A DNA stretch of 17,643 nucleotides, from positions 1 through 17,643 of the forward strand of contig SLAE01000156.1 of the NCBI GenBank assembly GCA_007127015.1, written 5' to 3'. Shown here piece by piece: positions 1-7,922 of the stretch. Below the pieces are notes generated by a model. It had not been told where the DNA came from and searched no databases. It worked only from the letters and a program-made list of their open reading frames with translations. This DNA is from Desulfonatronospira sp. (GTDB lineage Bacteria > Desulfobacterota > Desulfovibrionia > Desulfovibrionales > Desulfonatronovibrionaceae). Every line of letters begins with the position of its first letter. The first letter of the stretch is position 1. The position numbers and the translations under genes were made by a program.

Positions 1-2144
1 CGCTGATTTCAATTCTGATCATAGTGGCTGCTTTTTACTATCTGAACAGCATGCTGCGGGGAGAACAGTTCACGCTTACCGGCAGGGTCAAGTCACACCT
101 GGCTCTTCTCGGAGCAGCGGTGCTGGTTCTCGTGGCAGCAGGGCACTGGCTTGGACGATATGAACTGCTGGGCTCTCCGCTGGGCGCTGTTTACGGGGTG
201 GGCTATACTGATGATAATGTACTTCGTCCAGGGTTGGCCATTATGACTGTGGTGGCCCTTGTCAGCGCGGTGCTGCTCGCGGCTTCAGCCTTCTACAAAG
301 GCAAAAAACTGATCGTGGCCTCACTTGGATTGTGGTTCGGGATGAATTTCATACTCATTTATCTGGCTCCCGGCCTGGTTCAAAGATTCGTGGTCGAACC
401 CAGCGAACTGGCCAGGGAAAGGGGATATCTGGAGCATAACATTGAACTCACCCGGCAGGCCTTCGGCCTCGACGCAATCGAGTCACAGAGGCATCCGGCC
501 AGAGGAGTGCTGGACAGAGAAACCATTGACGCGAACAAAGGTACGGTGCGGAACGTCAGGCTCTGGGATGAACTTCCGCTTCTGCAGAGCTATAACCAGA
601 TCCAGTTTTTCCGGCTTTACTATGATTTTCTGCAGGTGCATACGGACAGGTACAGGGTTGACGATGAACTGAGGCAGGTAATGCTGGCCACGCGTGAGCT
701 TTCCGCGGAAAAGCTGCCTTCCGAAGCTCAGCGCTGGGTCAACAGACGCCTGCAGTTCACTCATGGATACGGTGTGGCCATGTCCCCGGTCACTGAAGTG
801 GCTGCCGGAGGCCGTCCCAATTTCTTTGTCCGGGATGTTCCGCCTGCGGGAGATGTAGCTCTGGAGCGTCCGGAAATATATTATGGCCTGAAAAGCCTGG
901 ATTATCTTATTGTGCGCAGCAGAATGCAGGAGTTCAACTATCCGGGTCCCGAAGGTCCTGTCTATACTCATTATGAGGGAGAAGGCGGGGTCAGGCTGGA
1001 TTCTTTCTTCCGCCGGCTAATGTATGCCTGGAGTTTCAGGGATATAAACATTCTCATTTCCGATGAAATAACCAGGGAAAGCATGATCCAGTACCGGCGG
1101 ACCATACCTGAGCGTTTTTCCACGGTGACTCCGTTTCTCCTGCGCGATAGAGAAGCCTACAGCGTGGTGGCCGATGGCCGGCTGTTCTGGATTCAGGACG
1201 CCTATACCACCAGCGGCAAATTCCCTTATTCAACTCCCTGGGAAAACAGATTCAATTATATCCGCAACAGCGTAAAGACAGTGGTTGATGCCTATCATGG
1301 CAGCATGGACTATTATATATCCGATCCGGACGATCCATTGATTCAAGCCTATTCTTCAATGTTCCCGGATCTGTTTAAACCCATGGAGGAGATGCCTGAT
1401 TATCTGCACGACCATGTGCGCTATCCCCTGGATCAGTTCACAGTACAGAGTCAGATGCTTCTGCAGTATCATATGCAGGATCCGGTGGTTTTTTACAACC
1501 AGGAAGACCGCTGGTCCGTGCCGGTGCAGTCCTCTTTCGGGCGAACGGATATGCTCAGGCCCTACTATATAGTGGCCAGGCTTCCGGGTGAGGAAAGAGA
1601 GGAATTTCTCCTTATCCAGCCTTTTACTCCGGTGAACAGGCACAACCTTGTAGGCTGGCTGGCGGCTAGAAGTGATGGAGAAAACTACGGGCAGCTCATT
1701 CAGTACAACTTCCCTTCGGGCCGGCACGTGGATGGTCCCACCCAGGTGGGGGCGCGAATTGACAATGACGCGGTCATATCCGAGCAGTTCACACTGTGGG
1801 GGCAGGTTGGTTCCGAAGTAATGCGCGGCATCATCCTGGTTATTCCTGTCGGTGACGCGCTGCTGTACGCGGAGCCGGTGTTTCTGAAGCCGGACGCTCT
1901 TGATTTTCCCGAGCTGAGGCGGATTATTCTTGCCGACTCCAGTCAGGTGGTCATGCATCAGACCCTGGATGATTCCGTAGACGCTCTGGTAGGTGTCCTG
2001 CCGCCGGTGGCGCCGGTGATGGAAATGGAAGAAGAAGTGCTGGCCACTGAAGACAGGATGCTGCCTGATCTCCGCCAGGGTCTGCTTGATGTAGCGGACA
2101 GACTGCAGGATGTTCTGGACAGCTTGCGGGAACTGGCCAGGTAA
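1..2144 (+). CDS. UPF0182 family membrane protein, 5' end outside the window
   Basis: The reading frame is open from the first in-frame codon (position 3) to TAA at 2142-2144, so the GTG at 24 is probably internal and the gene starts upstream. About 713 codons are visible, against roughly 900 for full-length UPF0182 (COG1615) proteins. Three hydrophobic segments can be seen at about residues 26-44, 70-91 and 95-117 counted from position 24; the family normally has more membrane helices at the missing N-terminus. A long soluble region follows with family-typical stretches such as SYNQIQFFRLYYDF, THGYGVAMSPV, RPEIYYG and VVADGRLFWIQDAYTT, which probably lies outside the cytoplasmic membrane. 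The C-terminus is acidic and helical (MEMEEEVLATED, then LLDVADRLQDVLDSL). The biochemical function of the family is unknown. It converges on the TraB-family gene across a terminator. Family assignment is secure; function is not. Confidence 0.93.
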   Translation, partial: LISILIIVAAFYYLNSMLRGEQFTLTGRVKSHLALLGAAVLVLVAAGHWLGRYELLGSPLGAVYGVGYTDDNVLRPGLAIMTVVALVSAVLLAASAFYKGKKLIVASLGLWFGMNFILIYLAPGLVQRFVVEPSELARERGYLEHNIELTRQAFGLDAIESQRHPARGVLDRETIDANKGTVRNVRLWDELPLLQSYNQIQFFRLYYDFLQVHTDRYRVDDELRQVMLATRELSAEKLPSEAQRWVNRRLQFTHGYGVAMSPVTEVAAGGRPNFFVRDVPPAGDVALERPEIYYGLKSLDYLIVRSRMQEFNYPGPEGPVYTHYEGEGGVRLDSFFRRLMYAWSFRDINILISDEITRESMIQYRRTIPERFSTVTPFLLRDREAYSVVADGRLFWIQDAYTTSGKFPYSTPWENRFNYIRNSVKTVVDAYHGSMDYYISDPDDPLIQAYSSMFPDLFKPMEEMPDYLHDHVRYPLDQFTVQSQMLLQYHMQDPVVFYNQEDRWSVPVQSSFGRTDMLRPYYIVARLPGEEREEFLLIQPFTPVNRHNLVGWLAARSDGENYGQLIQYNFPSGRHVDGPTQVGARIDNDAVISEQFTLWGQVGSEVMRGIILVIPVGDALLYAEPVFLKPDALDFPELRRIILADSSQVVMHQTLDDSVDALVGVLPPVAPVMEMEEEVLATEDRMLPDLRQGLLDVADRLQDVLDSLRELAR

Positions 2145-2199
2145 TGCTTTGCAGATAAATAATCAACTGAACAGATAATATCACCGGATAACAATAAAG

Positions 2200-2240
2200 A
2201 AGGCCGGACGAATTTCAAGTGATTCGTCCGGCCTTATTTT
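2200..2240 (+). terminator. Strong intrinsic terminator after the UPF0182 gene, possibly bidirectional
   Basis: A perfect 14-bp inverted repeat (AAGGCCGGACGAAT at 2200-2213 and ATTCGTCCGGCCTT at 2222-2235) encloses an 8-base loop and is followed by ATTTTTCT on the plus strand. The stem is GC-rich, as expected of a Rho-independent terminator for the gene ending at 2144. The other side of the stem is also fairly T-rich when read on the minus strand (CTTTATTG), so it may also stop transcription coming from the convergent TraB-family gene that ends at 2311. Confidence 0.9.
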
Positions 2241-2265
2241 TCTGTTATTCCGGATTCCTGAAACT

Positions 2266-2309
2266 GGTTCCGAAATTTGGCGAAACGGCCGCAAAAACTC
2301 GCTCCTAGA
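2266..2309. repeat. Short dispersed intergenic repeat, copy A
   Basis: This stretch, next to the TraB-family stop codon, aligns with 17585-17630 at the other end of the window. Shared blocks in the same order are GGT(T)CCG, GAAATT, AAAC, GGC, AAAAACTC and TCCT. By eye the similarity is about 70 per cent with small gaps. Both copies are intergenic and 3' of a gene. I do not recognise a named element. Two diverged copies are weak evidence on their own. Confidence 0.4.
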
Positions 2310-2310
2310 C

Positions 2311-3525
2311 TTAAATAACCCGGGTGAAGATCCAGGTTCCGGCCACAAAGGTTCCGAGCACGCTGCCCTGGTTGGCCAGGACCACTACCAGGAGAATGCG
2401 GCAGACCGGATTGAGCCAGAAGGCTTTTATGGAAGTCAAAGCCTGTGGCAGATTTTCCAGGTCCGCTACAAGCGGTTTTTTGATCCAGGCCTGAACCAGG
2501 CCGGCTATCCATCCTACTGCCATGGTCGGATTCAGGCTGGTCAACGGCGCGGCAACAAATGTGGTGGCGATTGTCAGGGGGTGGGCCAAAGCCAGGCTAA
2601 CGGCCAGGGCTGAAAAAAAACCATTGACCAGGATCCAGATATAGATGGACTGCACAGAATGTTCAGCTCCCTGAGTGACAAAGCCCAATACCAGCAGTCC
2701 GATGATAATCAGTGGAACGCCCCATTTTATGATTGAGGGCCACACAGGTTTTGGAGGTATGGTGAGCAGGGGTTCAGGATCAATTTTTTTGTCCAGGTTC
2801 TCAATAATTCCCGGAATATGCCCCGCGCCGATTACCGCCAGAATTTTCCGGCCCGGACTTTCAGCTATTTTATGGGCCAGATACTGATCCCGTTCATCTA
2901 TCAAGGTTTTTTTGATCTGCGGAAAGGATTTGGAGAATTCCTCCATGACCATTTGCAGCTGGTCCTTGTTTTTCAACCTTTCAATATCTTCCTGCTTGAT
3001 GTCTCCTGGAAAGGCCAACCCTGCCAGAAGCTGCATGAGCAGCTTGAGCTTGCCCCAGAATGAAAGAGAGGACCAGACCCGCTTTAAAGTTACATTAACA
3101 TCCCGGTCAGCCAGAACAAGAGCAGCTCCGCTCTTTTCAGCCTGCTCGATTCCTTCAACCATTTCCGCCCCGGGCTTGACGCCTAGCTTACTGCCTATCT
3201 TGCGATAGATGGAACTGAGAACCAGTTGGGCCAGAAGAAACAGGGCTTTATTTTCCCTGATGACCTGGTAGATATCAGTATTTTTCCAGGCATCAGGATG
3301 CATCAGGGTCTGATATCTTGTCGCGCAAAGCTCCACACAGACAGTGTCAGGTTCTATTTCCCACGCCGCGAGGCGAACCTCTTCAACGCTTTTTTCAGAG
3401 ACATGAGCTGTGCCCAGGAGATAAATCTCCTTATCTTCAAGCTGAACCCGGTGCAGGCTGTCCATGTTTTCCAGGCTGGAGACCTTATTTTGTATCTCAG
3501 TAGAGTTATTTTCTTTCTGAAGCAT
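2311..3525 (-). CDS. TraB-family protein with C-terminal membrane domain
   Basis: This encodes 404 aa. The soluble N-terminal part (about 25-245) is a TraB/Tiki/GumN-type domain. The hallmark LLGTAHVSEKSVEEV begins at about residue 36 (GxxH with His41), followed by CVEL (Glu64) and a second GxxH near 231-240 (GAGHIPGI). These His and Glu residues correspond to the proposed metal-dependent hydrolase site of the clan. From about residue 260 to the end there are four or so hydrophobic segments, so the protein is membrane-anchored by its C-terminus, as in archaeal and bacterial TraB homologues. The name comes from enterococcal TraB, which reduces peptide pheromone activity; whether this homologue cleaves peptides is unknown. 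The ATG at 3525 has AGGAAAA just upstream on the minus strand. Nearest neighbours are convergent or divergent, so it appears monocistronic. Confidence 0.9.
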   Translation of the reverse strand: MLQKENNSTEIQNKVSSLENMDSLHRVQLEDKEIYLLGTAHVSEKSVEEVRLAAWEIEPDTVCVELCATRYQTLMHPDAWKNTDIYQVIRENKALFLLAQLVLSSIYRKIGSKLGVKPGAEMVEGIEQAEKSGAALVLADRDVNVTLKRVWSSLSFWGKLKLLMQLLAGLAFPGDIKQEDIERLKNKDQLQMVMEEFSKSFPQIKKTLIDERDQYLAHKIAESPGRKILAVIGAGHIPGIIENLDKKIDPEPLLTIPPKPVWPSIIKWGVPLIIIGLLVLGFVTQGAEHSVQSIYIWILVNGFFSALAVSLALAHPLTIATTFVAAPLTSLNPTMAVGWIAGLVQAWIKKPLVADLENLPQALTSIKAFWLNPVCRILLVVVLANQGSVLGTFVAGTWIFTRVI

Positions 3526-3569
3526 TGATTTTCCTGATATTGCCGGATAAGTGTTGTTTTCGATAATAA

Positions 3570-3581
3570 GTTCACATGAAC
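3570..3581. promoter_or_regulatory. Small inverted repeat in a divergent promoter region, possible operator
   Basis: GTTCA-CA-TGAAC is a 5-bp inverted repeat with a 2-base centre, in the 165-base region between the divergently transcribed TraB-family and RACo-like genes. It overlaps an AT-rich stretch that, on the minus strand, contains TATTAT (5 of 6 matches to a -10 box) but no convincing -35. On the plus strand TATACT lies further along at about 3629, again without a clear -35. A repressor site is possible but unproven. Confidence 0.25.
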
Positions 3582-3696
3582 AAAAGGGTGGCTGACCGGA
3601 ACAGAAGGTCTAAAGCCGCTGTATTCGCTATACTGACGCGATTCATCTTTTGCCCGTCCAACATTTAATCATAAGCTTATCCAGGCGAGGATGCAA

Positions 3697-5202
3697 GTGA
3701 CCAAGGTACGGATTCTGCAGGGCGAAATTAGAAGTGAGCCTGACTTCAACCCGCACAAGAGCCTGGTTCAGAATCTTTTTGAACATGATTATTTCAGACA
3801 AACCGCTATATGCTCCGGTCTTGGACTTTGCGGAGAATGCCGGGTGCGTTTTCTCCGGAAGGTTCCCAAGCCAGGTGACAGAGACCTGGAATATTTTTCC
3901 GAAGAGGAGTTGGAACAGGGCTGGCGCCTGGCCTGTTTTCATTTTCCGGAAGCTGGAGCGGTACTTGAAATTCCTGTCGAAGTCAGCTCTGAAAATTTTG
4001 CCTGGGCCTCTAAAGCGGAAGTAGCGGCACTAGGCATGGATATTGGAACGACCACTTTGAAATGGGGGTTTCTCCATGCTGATAATAAATTAAGCCTGGG
4101 CACCTGCCTTAATCCGCAGATGGGTGCAGGCAGTGAAATCATATCCAGGCTGTCCTACGCCTCAAAAGATATTGCCGGTTTCAGACTTCTGCATAAGCTG
4201 ATAATCAACAAAATCAAAAACATTCTGCTCTCGGTGCATGAAAAAGAAATTCCGGTGGTTGCAGCCGGCAATCCAGCCATGATTCATATTCTGCTCGGAG
4301 AAGACATTAGCGGCCTGCTTCGCCACCCGTATCGCCTGGCGGTGATTGCGGGCAAACATTATAAACTGCCAGGGCTTGACCGGCAGATATTTATTCCTCC
4401 GCTTCTATCCCCGTTTATCGGAGCAGATATCAGCAGCGGCCTGACTTATCTTCTTCATGCTCAAAAACCCAGGTTTCCTTTTCTTTTCTGCGATCTGGGC
4501 ACCAACGGAGAGCTGGTGCTGGGCATCAACAGGGATGAATTCTACAGTACAAGCGTGGCGCTTGGCCCTGCTCTGGAGGGGGTGGGGCTCAGGTTCGGAA
4601 GCCCCTTCGGTCCAAAAACAGCCTCAGGCTTTGTCCTTACTCCTGAAGGCATAGAGCCGAAGCAGAAGAACTGGAACGGTCATGTTTCAGGCTGCGGGTA
4701 TCTTTCTCTGCTTTCGGCTCTGTCGAGACTGGGAATTATGGATGTAACCGGCAGGTTTACCGGTTCCCGGACTCCATTGTCCAGAACCGTGGATCTGCGC
4801 GGCAATAAAGTATTCATCCGGGACAGGTTTTATCTGAGCGGCAGAGATGTGGAAGAAATCCTTAAAGTCAAGGCGGCTTTTACTCTGGGCATAAAGCTTC
4901 TGCTTCAAAAGACTTCCATGTCTGCTGACAGGCTGGCCCGGATATATCTGGCCGGAGAAATCGGAAAGCATGTTGAGCTTGAAGATCTTGGCCAGTTGGG
5001 CTTTCTTCCCAAAGGTTCCATGCACAAGACCAGAGTGCTCGGAAATACCTCGCTCAAGGGAGCGCTGCTGATCGCCGGAGAAAGCCGGGTTCGAAAATGG
5101 GTTCAGGCACTTCCCGAAAAAGTTCACACCCTGGCTCTGGCCAATGAGCCGAAGTATCTGAGTACTGATTTTTTCCGGCACATGCGTTTTGAATATGTTT
5201 AA
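3697..5202 (+). CDS. Compact RACo-like [2Fe-2S]/ASKHA (DUF4445) protein
   Basis: The frame from ATG 3691 gives 503 aa. I prefer GTG 3697 (501 aa) because GAGG sits six bases before it, whereas it directly abuts the ATG. Residues below count from 3691. The N-terminal domain carries a plant-type [2Fe-2S] pattern: Cys41-x5-Cys47-x2-Cys50 (CSGLGLCGEC) and Cys82. An ASKHA ATPase fold follows at once, with GMDIGTTTLKWG near 115, CDLGTNGELVLG near 265, GPALEGVGLRFG near 291 and AGEIGKHVELEDLGQLG near 423. RACo proteins use ATP to reduce inactive Co(II) corrinoid proteins so that methyl transfer can resume. This copy is shorter than typical RACo (about 630 aa) and seems to lack the middle domain. No corrinoid protein or methyltransferase gene is adjacent, so the partner is unknown. 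It converges with pnp with 12 bases between stops. Fold confident; corrinoid role inferred. Confidence 0.85.
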   Translation: MTKVRILQGEIRSEPDFNPHKSLVQNLFEHDYFRQTAICSGLGLCGECRVRFLRKVPKPGDRDLEYFSEEELEQGWRLACFHFPEAGAVLEIPVEVSSENFAWASKAEVAALGMDIGTTTLKWGFLHADNKLSLGTCLNPQMGAGSEIISRLSYASKDIAGFRLLHKLIINKIKNILLSVHEKEIPVVAAGNPAMIHILLGEDISGLLRHPYRLAVIAGKHYKLPGLDRQIFIPPLLSPFIGADISSGLTYLLHAQKPRFPFLFCDLGTNGELVLGINRDEFYSTSVALGPALEGVGLRFGSPFGPKTASGFVLTPEGIEPKQKNWNGHVSGCGYLSLLSALSRLGIMDVTGRFTGSRTPLSRTVDLRGNKVFIRDRFYLSGRDVEEILKVKAAFTLGIKLLLQKTSMSADRLARIYLAGEIGKHVELEDLGQLGFLPKGSMHKTRVLGNTSLKGALLIAGESRVRKWVQALPEKVHTLALANEPKYLSTDFFRHMRFEYV

Positions 5203-5214
5203 GCCCTTACGGCA

Positions 5215-7419
5215 TCAGCTGCGCCCGCGCCCTCTCGATGGTCCTCCTCCGCCGGGCCGTCCCCCTTTTTTAGGTCCGGGTCTCGAAGCTGAAGAAAGGT
5301 CAAAGGTCTGGCCCTGTTCCTCCATAAGCACAGCCATGCGGCTGAGCCTGACCTTGCCTCTTTCATCAATCTCGATAGCCTTGACCTTGATCCTGTCGCC
5401 GATGTTGGCAACATCGGTAACCTTTTCCACCCGTTTAATATCCAGCTGGGAAATATGCACCAGTCCATCAACCCCGGGGAGGATTTCCACTACAGCGCCG
5501 AAATCCAGAACCCTGGTCACCTGTCCTTCATAATCCTTGCCCAGTTCCGGCTTCTGGTTATAGAAAAGAATCATCTCCTTGGTTTTCTGTAAAATCTCCT
5601 CAGAAGGAGAGAAGATGGAGATCCTGCCGCTTTCTTCAATATCTATGGAAGAACCGGTTTCCGAGGTGATTGCCTTTATGTTTTTTCCGGAAGGACCGAT
5701 CACGTCCTTTATCTTGCTTGTGTCCACCTGAATGACCGCCATCTTGGGGGCGTAAGGTGAAAGTTCCTTTCTTGGCTTGGAAATTACTTCATTCATATGA
5801 TCCAGGATGTGTGTCCGGGCATCACGGGCCTGTTCAAGGGCCTGATAGATGATTTCTCCGGATATTCCGGATATCTTAATATCCATCTGCACCGCGGTAA
5901 TTCCGTCATATGTGCCGGCTACCTTGAAATCCATGTCTCCCAGATGATCCTCAACACCTAATATATCGGACAAAATCAGATATTCGTCCTGTTCCTTGAT
6001 CAGGCCCATGGCTATGCCCGCCACTGGCTCCTTGATGGGTACACCCGCATCCATCAGGGCCAGGGCGCCTCCACATACAGTGGCCATGGAGGATGAGCCG
6101 TTGCTGTCCATGATTTCCGAGACTAGACGCAAAGTAAATGGAAATTCCTCGCTGGTCGGCAATACAGGCTGAATGGCCCGCTCGGCAAGAGCTCCGTGAC
6201 CGATTTCCCGACGGGAAGGTCCACGGAGAACCCTGACCTCTCCCACGCAGTAGGGAGGAAAGTTGTAATGGAGCATGAAGCTCTTGCTGCTGTCTCCGGT
6301 AAGGGTTTCAATATGCTGAATATCCGAAGCGCTGCCCAGTGTGGCGATGCACAAGCTCGATGTCTCTCCCCGGGTGAACAGAGCTGAACCATGAGTTCTG
6401 GGCAGAATTCCGACCTCAATGCTCAAGGGACGTACAGTCTCAAGATCCCTGCCGTCAAAGCGGATTTTTTCATTTCGAATTTTTTCCCGCATCATGCTTT
6501 TTTCAAGATCTTCAAAAACTTCCCTATACTTGATCAGCTCTGGAGCATCAGGTCCAAATTTTTCAATCAAGATTTCTTCCAGGTCAATCTTGACCTGTTT
6601 TCTGGCCTCAATGCGCTCCGCCTTGACCGGAACTTTGAGGGCCCGGGACAGCTTTTCAGCCGCGAAATCCAGTACCAGCTGCTCCAGCCCGGTATCCCTG
6701 ACCACTTCCGGGACGCTGATTTTTTCTCTGCCGGACAGCCCGCGCAGTTCATCCTGTCCGTTTAGAAGAGGCAAAACCTCCTTTCTGGCCCAGTCGATAG
6801 CGTGGGCAATGGTTTTTTCCGGCAAAAAATCGGCCGTTCCCTCGACCATGATCACACCGTCTCTGGTCGCGGCTACGATAAGATTGAGATCGCTCTGGTC
6901 CAGAAGTTTGTCACTGGGATTTAATATAAATTCGTCATCAATATATCCTATACGGGCTCCGGCCAGGGGACCTGAAAAGGGTATCTTGGAGATGTGCAGG
7001 GCGGCAGAGGCTCCGCAGATAGCCAGGATGTCCGGATCGTTATATGGATCTGCCGACAGTACTGTGGCCATGATCTGAACTTCATTCTTGAAATTTTGAG
7101 GGAAAAGGGGGCGGATGGATCGGTCGATAAGCCTGGAAACCAGGGTTTCGCGTTCGCTGGGACGGCCGATTTCTCTGCGAAAATAGCCTCCGGGGATCCT
7201 TCCCGCGGCATAGGACATTTCCTGATAGTTAACCACCAGAGGGAAAAAGTCCTGGGACTGCTGGGCCTGACTGGTTACCGCGGTTACCAGGACCACAGTG
7301 TCTCCCCCGCGGACCAGGACTGAACCATGAGCTTGGTTGGCCATCTTTCCTGTCTCAAAAGTCATGGTGTAATCTCCGGCCATGGAGGTGATCTTGGTGC
7401 TTTGAAAATCTTTTAGCAT
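5215..7419 (-). CDS. pnp: Polynucleotide phosphorylase
   Basis: This 734-aa protein is of normal family length. PNPase degrades RNA 3' to 5' by phosphorolysis and can add tails in reverse; it forms a trimer in the cytoplasm and is often part of a degradosome. Domain order is complete: first RNase PH core (LIDRSIRPLFP near residue 97), helical linker, second RNase PH core with the catalytic Asp region LGVEDHLGDMDFKVAGT, a KH domain (KDVIGPSGKNIKAIT) and an S1 domain (GQVTRVLDFGAVVEILPGVDGLVHIS). It ends in a Gly/Arg-rich tail (GGRPGGGGPSRGRGRS), a plausible extra RNA contact. The ATG at 7419 has AAGGA about nine bases upstream. It is the last gene of the leftward cluster, and a promoter with perfect TATAAT lies about 35 bases before the start codon, so it can be transcribed apart from rpsO. 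No terminator fits in the 12 bases after its stop. Confidence 0.98.
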   Translation of the reverse strand: MLKDFQSTKITSMAGDYTMTFETGKMANQAHGSVLVRGGDTVVLVTAVTSQAQQSQDFFPLVVNYQEMSYAAGRIPGGYFRREIGRPSERETLVSRLIDRSIRPLFPQNFKNEVQIMATVLSADPYNDPDILAICGASAALHISKIPFSGPLAGARIGYIDDEFILNPSDKLLDQSDLNLIVAATRDGVIMVEGTADFLPEKTIAHAIDWARKEVLPLLNGQDELRGLSGREKISVPEVVRDTGLEQLVLDFAAEKLSRALKVPVKAERIEARKQVKIDLEEILIEKFGPDAPELIKYREVFEDLEKSMMREKIRNEKIRFDGRDLETVRPLSIEVGILPRTHGSALFTRGETSSLCIATLGSASDIQHIETLTGDSSKSFMLHYNFPPYCVGEVRVLRGPSRREIGHGALAERAIQPVLPTSEEFPFTLRLVSEIMDSNGSSSMATVCGGALALMDAGVPIKEPVAGIAMGLIKEQDEYLILSDILGVEDHLGDMDFKVAGTYDGITAVQMDIKISGISGEIIYQALEQARDARTHILDHMNEVISKPRKELSPYAPKMAVIQVDTSKIKDVIGPSGKNIKAITSETGSSIDIEESGRISIFSPSEEILQKTKEMILFYNQKPELGKDYEGQVTRVLDFGAVVEILPGVDGLVHISQLDIKRVEKVTDVANIGDRIKVKAIEIDERGKVRLSRMAVLMEEQGQTFDLSSASRPGPKKGGRPGGGGPSRGRGRS

Positions 7420-7454
7420 ATTTTACTATCCTTGAGAAAAAGGGTTGTCAGATT

Positions 7455-7483
7455 ATTATAGTGAGTTTAAGCCATGGTTTCAT
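7455..7483 (-). promoter_or_regulatory. Sigma-70-type promoter for pnp
   Basis: On the minus strand ATGAAA (7483-7478, 4 of 6 matches to TTGACA) is followed after exactly 17 bases by TATAAT (7460-7455, 6 of 6). Initiation would be expected near 7448, giving a leader of about 28 bases carrying the AAGGA ribosome site. It lies between the rpsO-pnp inverted repeats and pnp, so transcripts from it would not contain those repeats. Confidence 0.6.
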
Positions 7484-7532
7484 TTATCCAAGGCTTTGAT
7501 TTGCGTAAATTTTAAGGGTTCCGCATCCTGAA

Positions 7533-7613
7533 CCGGAAGCCTGAAAGCATGTTCCGGAGTCCGGTACAATTTTTTACCGGGAAGTATCCGCGCATCATTC
7601 ATCCGGACTCCGG
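7533..7613 (-). repeat. Nested inverted repeats in the rpsO-pnp spacer, probable structured RNA
   Basis: Three overlapping inverted repeats share the same CCGG-rich blocks. CCGGAGTCCGG (7554-7564) pairs with its perfect reverse complement CCGGACTCCGG (7603-7613). CCGGTA (7561-7566) pairs with TACCGG (7575-7580). CCGGAA (7533-7538) pairs with TTCCGG (7552-7557). The first and third share bases, so they cannot all form together. No T-tract follows the outer stem on the minus strand, so this is not a classical terminator. In E. coli the rpsO-pnp spacer contains a terminator and an RNase III-processed stem through which PNPase regulates itself; a similar role is inferred by position. Confidence 0.6.
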
Positions 7614-7621
7614 CCGAGAGT

Positions 7622-7891
7622 CTACTTTCTGAGGCCCAATCTGGAGATGAGCTGGCGATAACGATCAACATCCTTTTCTTTCAGATAGTTAAGAAGCTTT
7701 CTTCTTTTGCCGACCAGCTTTAGAAGACCCGTTCGGGAATGAAAATCCTTTTTATGGGTTTTAAAATGCTCAGTCAGGTACTTGATGCGTTCAGTCAGCA
7801 GGGCCACCTGGACCTCAGGTGATCCAGTGTCGTTCTCGTGTTGTTTAAAGTTCTCAATAACTTCTGCCTTGTCTTTAGGTTCCAGCACCAC
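7622..7891 (-). CDS. rpsO: 30S ribosomal protein S15
   Basis: The 89 aa match the usual S15 length. S15 binds 16S rRNA at the three-way junction of helices 20-22 early in assembly of the 30S platform. Family landmarks are NDTGSPEVQVALLTERI, FKTHKKDFHSRTGLLKLVGKRRKLLNYL and the C-terminal YRQLISRLGLRK. It starts with GTG at 7891, directly followed by a second GTG codon. GGAGG lies eight bases upstream, which supports the GTG start. It follows truB after a 31-base gap and precedes pnp by 202 bases. S15 commonly represses its own translation by binding a folded leader; the hairpin formed by the end of truB is a candidate component of such a leader. Confidence 0.98.
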   Translation of the reverse strand: MVLEPKDKAEVIENFKQHENDTGSPEVQVALLTERIKYLTEHFKTHKKDFHSRTGLLKLVGKRRKLLNYLKEKDVDRYRQLISRLGLRK

Positions 7892-7922
7892 AGCGGTTTC
7901 CTCCTTGGTTCGTTAAAATGCA

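Noticed and set aside
7480..7671. A 63-codon minus-strand frame over the rpsO-pnp spacer
   Set aside because: It overlaps the 3' end of rpsO in another frame and the structured inverted repeats; no ribosome site and no recognisable protein features.
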